From assembly GCA_037074705.1 (NCBI GenBank), contig CM073590.1, positions 161,880,746 to 161,944,745 on the forward strand: a stretch of DNA of 64,000 nucleotides. The letters are read 5' to 3'. Below the pieces are notes generated by a model. It saw only the letters and a program-made list of their open reading frames with translations, was not told where the DNA came from and ran no database searches. Source of the stretch: Zhengitettix transpicula (taxonomy: Eukaryota; Arthropoda; Insecta; Orthoptera; Tetrigidae). Shown one piece after another: positions 59,376-64,000 of the stretch (positions are counted from its first letter, which is position 1; each line of letters opens with the position of its first letter). Position numbers and translations under genes: made by a program.

Positions 59376-60590
59376 ATGTGCAGTCAGAATATTTTTGGTT
59401 ATATAATTGCTGATGCAATACATAGTTATCCTCGTAAAAATAGTAATTTAGGGTGACGTAGGACATAACATAAAACACTCCCGAGCTACCACTGTTATGC
59501 TTTTATATAAACCACACAATTGAAATGCATAACTCAATCACGCACTACTCAGCGCTCGAGAAAAATTAAGATACGTATACTGTATTATTTTTATTAAGAT
59601 AAATGTATTATAATTAAGATATGATGATAGTGCGACACATCACCACCAGTCACGTAAGAGGGAGAAACTGCTCCAGCGGACCTATACTTAATTACTTGTC
59701 ACGACTCGAGCGTACCTTTAAAAGAAACGGGTTTCTAAAACTTGCGTTACGAATAGTTTCGTAGTCAGTAATATAAGGATTTAAATATAATAAAGTGTAT
59801 AATTAAATATCCTAATCGAAACGTACTGGCCCATTACGGTAAAGCGTATTTCTCGTAAATGGTTCTTGTTCCCACGCCTGCTTCAATTTATTTAAGTACC
59901 AACCAATAGAACGAAGCAAACGTGGTATCTTAAAGGGAAATATTGGAATTAATTTCGCCTGCACTTAACCAATTGGTAGATAAAATTACTCGTACTTCAA
60001 TCACACTTTTTACAGCATTCTCCTCATACCAATGCACGACAGTGATATTAGTCTGTAAAAAGCAGTTCGGAGTACACAAGTACTAACGAACCAATATAAA
60101 GCATAAAACGAAATAACTACCGTAACTTACTGCACGACTAGCAGTTCCACACATCCTTGGTAGGGCCAACAGGTGGTCCAAACAGCCTTCTTGCAATATA
60201 ACTTTTATTTCAACTAAAATTTCTCACCCAACTAAATTCTTCCAATGATATTCTTTTGAATACAAAATCCCCGATAATATACATAGTTCATAACCTAATT
60301 TAATTCCAAACTGGAAATGAAATATTGATGAACTTCACATTTATTTTTTTCAGATCTGGAAGTTTGAAGAAATAAGGTTTATAAATTCAAAATGACCTTC
60401 ATACAAACTGCAAAAATGCCCATATTCTGCAGACAATTTAATGTACTCTGTATAAAACTTTACACTTTCATCAAGCCCACAAATTGTAAACTTTACTAAA
60501 GTGAACAACTGCATACCTTTACATTTGATAAATTAAGACCATCACATCTGGTGGAACAAATTAGGGTTTGGAAAGGATCTATAAATATAT
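59376..60590. other. Intergenic between repeat and tubulin C
   Basis: No gene or repeat recognised. The right end is the 3' flank of beta-tubulin C. Confidence 0.45.
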
Positions 60591-60618
60591 ATTCCAAATT
60601 ACAAAAAACTGAAATATC

Positions 60619-60624
60619 TTTATT
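60619..60624 (-). terminator. Polyadenylation signal candidate, beta-tubulin C
   Basis: AATAAA on the minus strand about 190 bp after the stop codon. Confidence 0.5.
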
Positions 60625-60812
60625 ACAAAATAACAGTTCAAGACAGAACTGATGCTAATAAATACAGGTGCCAGAACAATTCTGTAAGATAAAGATACTC
60701 ACAGATTAAGAATTTTGAAACAAATGCCTATTAAATTTAAAATTAATTTGGCAGTCTTCAAAAGGAATGTTCAGAGCAACTTGTATTAAAAATTGCCATG
60801 CTAGGAACGTCT

Positions 60813-63157
<2,345 letters not shown>

Positions 63158-63286
63158 GATTACACTAGAACTTCGAAATAACTGGCGAAGCAGCAACCGT
63201 TGCCTTGTACTTAAGTTGCCTCTAACGGAATTCCAACTGAGTGGGGGAGAACAACGCCCGGCCGACTGAGCCTCTGAAAGGTCTCG

Positions 63287-63313
63287 TCCTATTGGGCGAT
63301 GTCCGTGACGTCA
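63287..63313 (-). promoter_or_regulatory. Beta-tubulin C promoter: CCAAT box and CRE
   Basis: CCAAT at 63295-63291 and TGACGTCA at 63306-63313, 149 bp from the ATG. CGGGCGTTGTTCTCC near 63248-63262 matches the corresponding gene A motif. No TATA box seen. Confidence 0.65.
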
Positions 63314-63319
63314 CATGGC

Positions 63320-64000
63320 ACAGTAGAGGCGTTTGAAAAGAACTCCATACAAATCTCTAGCCAAGGCGCCAAATGGGGTATTGTACCGTCACGATAAACA
63401 CGCATAAAATTATTATACGTAATGCATATTACTATCTCCCCTAAACTCATTATTCAAAGTATTTTGTAAAAATATTAGTTTTAAATTTCTAATTGTGAAA
63501 TTAAGAAAAACGAGAAGCATTGTCAAGGTCGGTACTGATAAAAAACAATCCTACAGGAAGCCAAATATCGTATAGCGCCATGATAGATATAAAAGTACAT
63601 TTTAAATGAGTGAACACTGAAGAGATACTATTCCGTAATAATTGATGATTCTAGCGTTAATAAAATGTTTTTAATTAGTTAACAAATAGTCAAATAACTG
63701 ACAAAAATAAACGCTACTTACTATAATTTTAACACAGACGTATTATATTTCCATTTCACTTGCTTTTGACCTGAATATATTGCATATGAGCCCCGATTTA
63801 TAGGACACCAATACCTAGGGTTACCATCCCCTCCTTCACTGCGGTAACGGCAATAAAAATAATTATAAAAATACATATAATTTATACAAAACTTTTTAAT
63901 TTTGTTATAAAATTAAAATACATTGGACAAAAAATTATTAACTTTAGATGTTGATGTGTTTTCATATTTTTCAGCAGATGTAACTTTATTTTTGAATCTC
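63320..64000. other. Upstream of beta-tubulin C, nothing seen
   Basis: AT-rich sequence up to the window edge. No gene or repeat recognised. Confidence 0.4.

Overview
The window is AT-rich eukaryotic DNA. Coding sequence is split by short GT-AG introns, (TA)n microsatellites are very frequent, and there are relics of Penelope-like, Ty1/copia, Ty3/gypsy, LINE, Tc1/mariner and PIF/Harbinger elements. The protein families and repeat mix fit an arthropod. A chelicerate with a large repeat-rich genome (horseshoe-crab-like) is a guess, not something the sequence proves. No prokaryotic features (operons, ribosome sites, CRISPR) are present.

Left part (1-39.4 kb): one gene on the minus strand. Eighteen exons between 39443 and 274 can be joined with consistent phases into about 1140 codons, and they match the C-terminal HEAT-repeat region of the cohesin loader Nipped-B/NIPBL (SCC2) in order. 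The 3' end lies beyond position 1. No N-terminal (MAU2-binding) half could be recognised upstream, and the first recognised exon carries an ATG directly after a splice acceptor. Its introns hold a LINE relic (4.9-6.1 kb), a Penelope-like element with GIY-YIG domain (6.6-8.1 kb), a broken copia element (10.1-16.4 kb) split by a second copia-type insertion (12367-15126), a 5'-truncated gypsy element (31.6-33.5 kb), several MITEs, and a family of small fold-back repeats with hammerhead-ribozyme-like cores.

Middle to right (42.5-63.3 kb): a cluster of three complete beta-tubulin genes, all on the minus strand. Each has three coding exons of 57, 465 and 822 nt and encodes 447 residues. All three promoters carry a full CRE palindrome (TGACGTCA) 105-149 bp upstream of the ATG. 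The third exon, 3' UTR and downstream flank of genes A and B belong to a nearly identical 2.2 kb duplication, whereas exons 1-2 have diverged. An 0.8 kb tandem duplication lies between A and B. Two dead mariner-type elements and a dispersed repeat lie between B and C.

Functionally the window combines a chromatin/cohesin-loading factor with a microtubule-subunit cluster. Nothing in the sequence shows that the two work together. The most unusual object is the copia insertion, which has inverted U5-type ends and a 5-bp target duplication.
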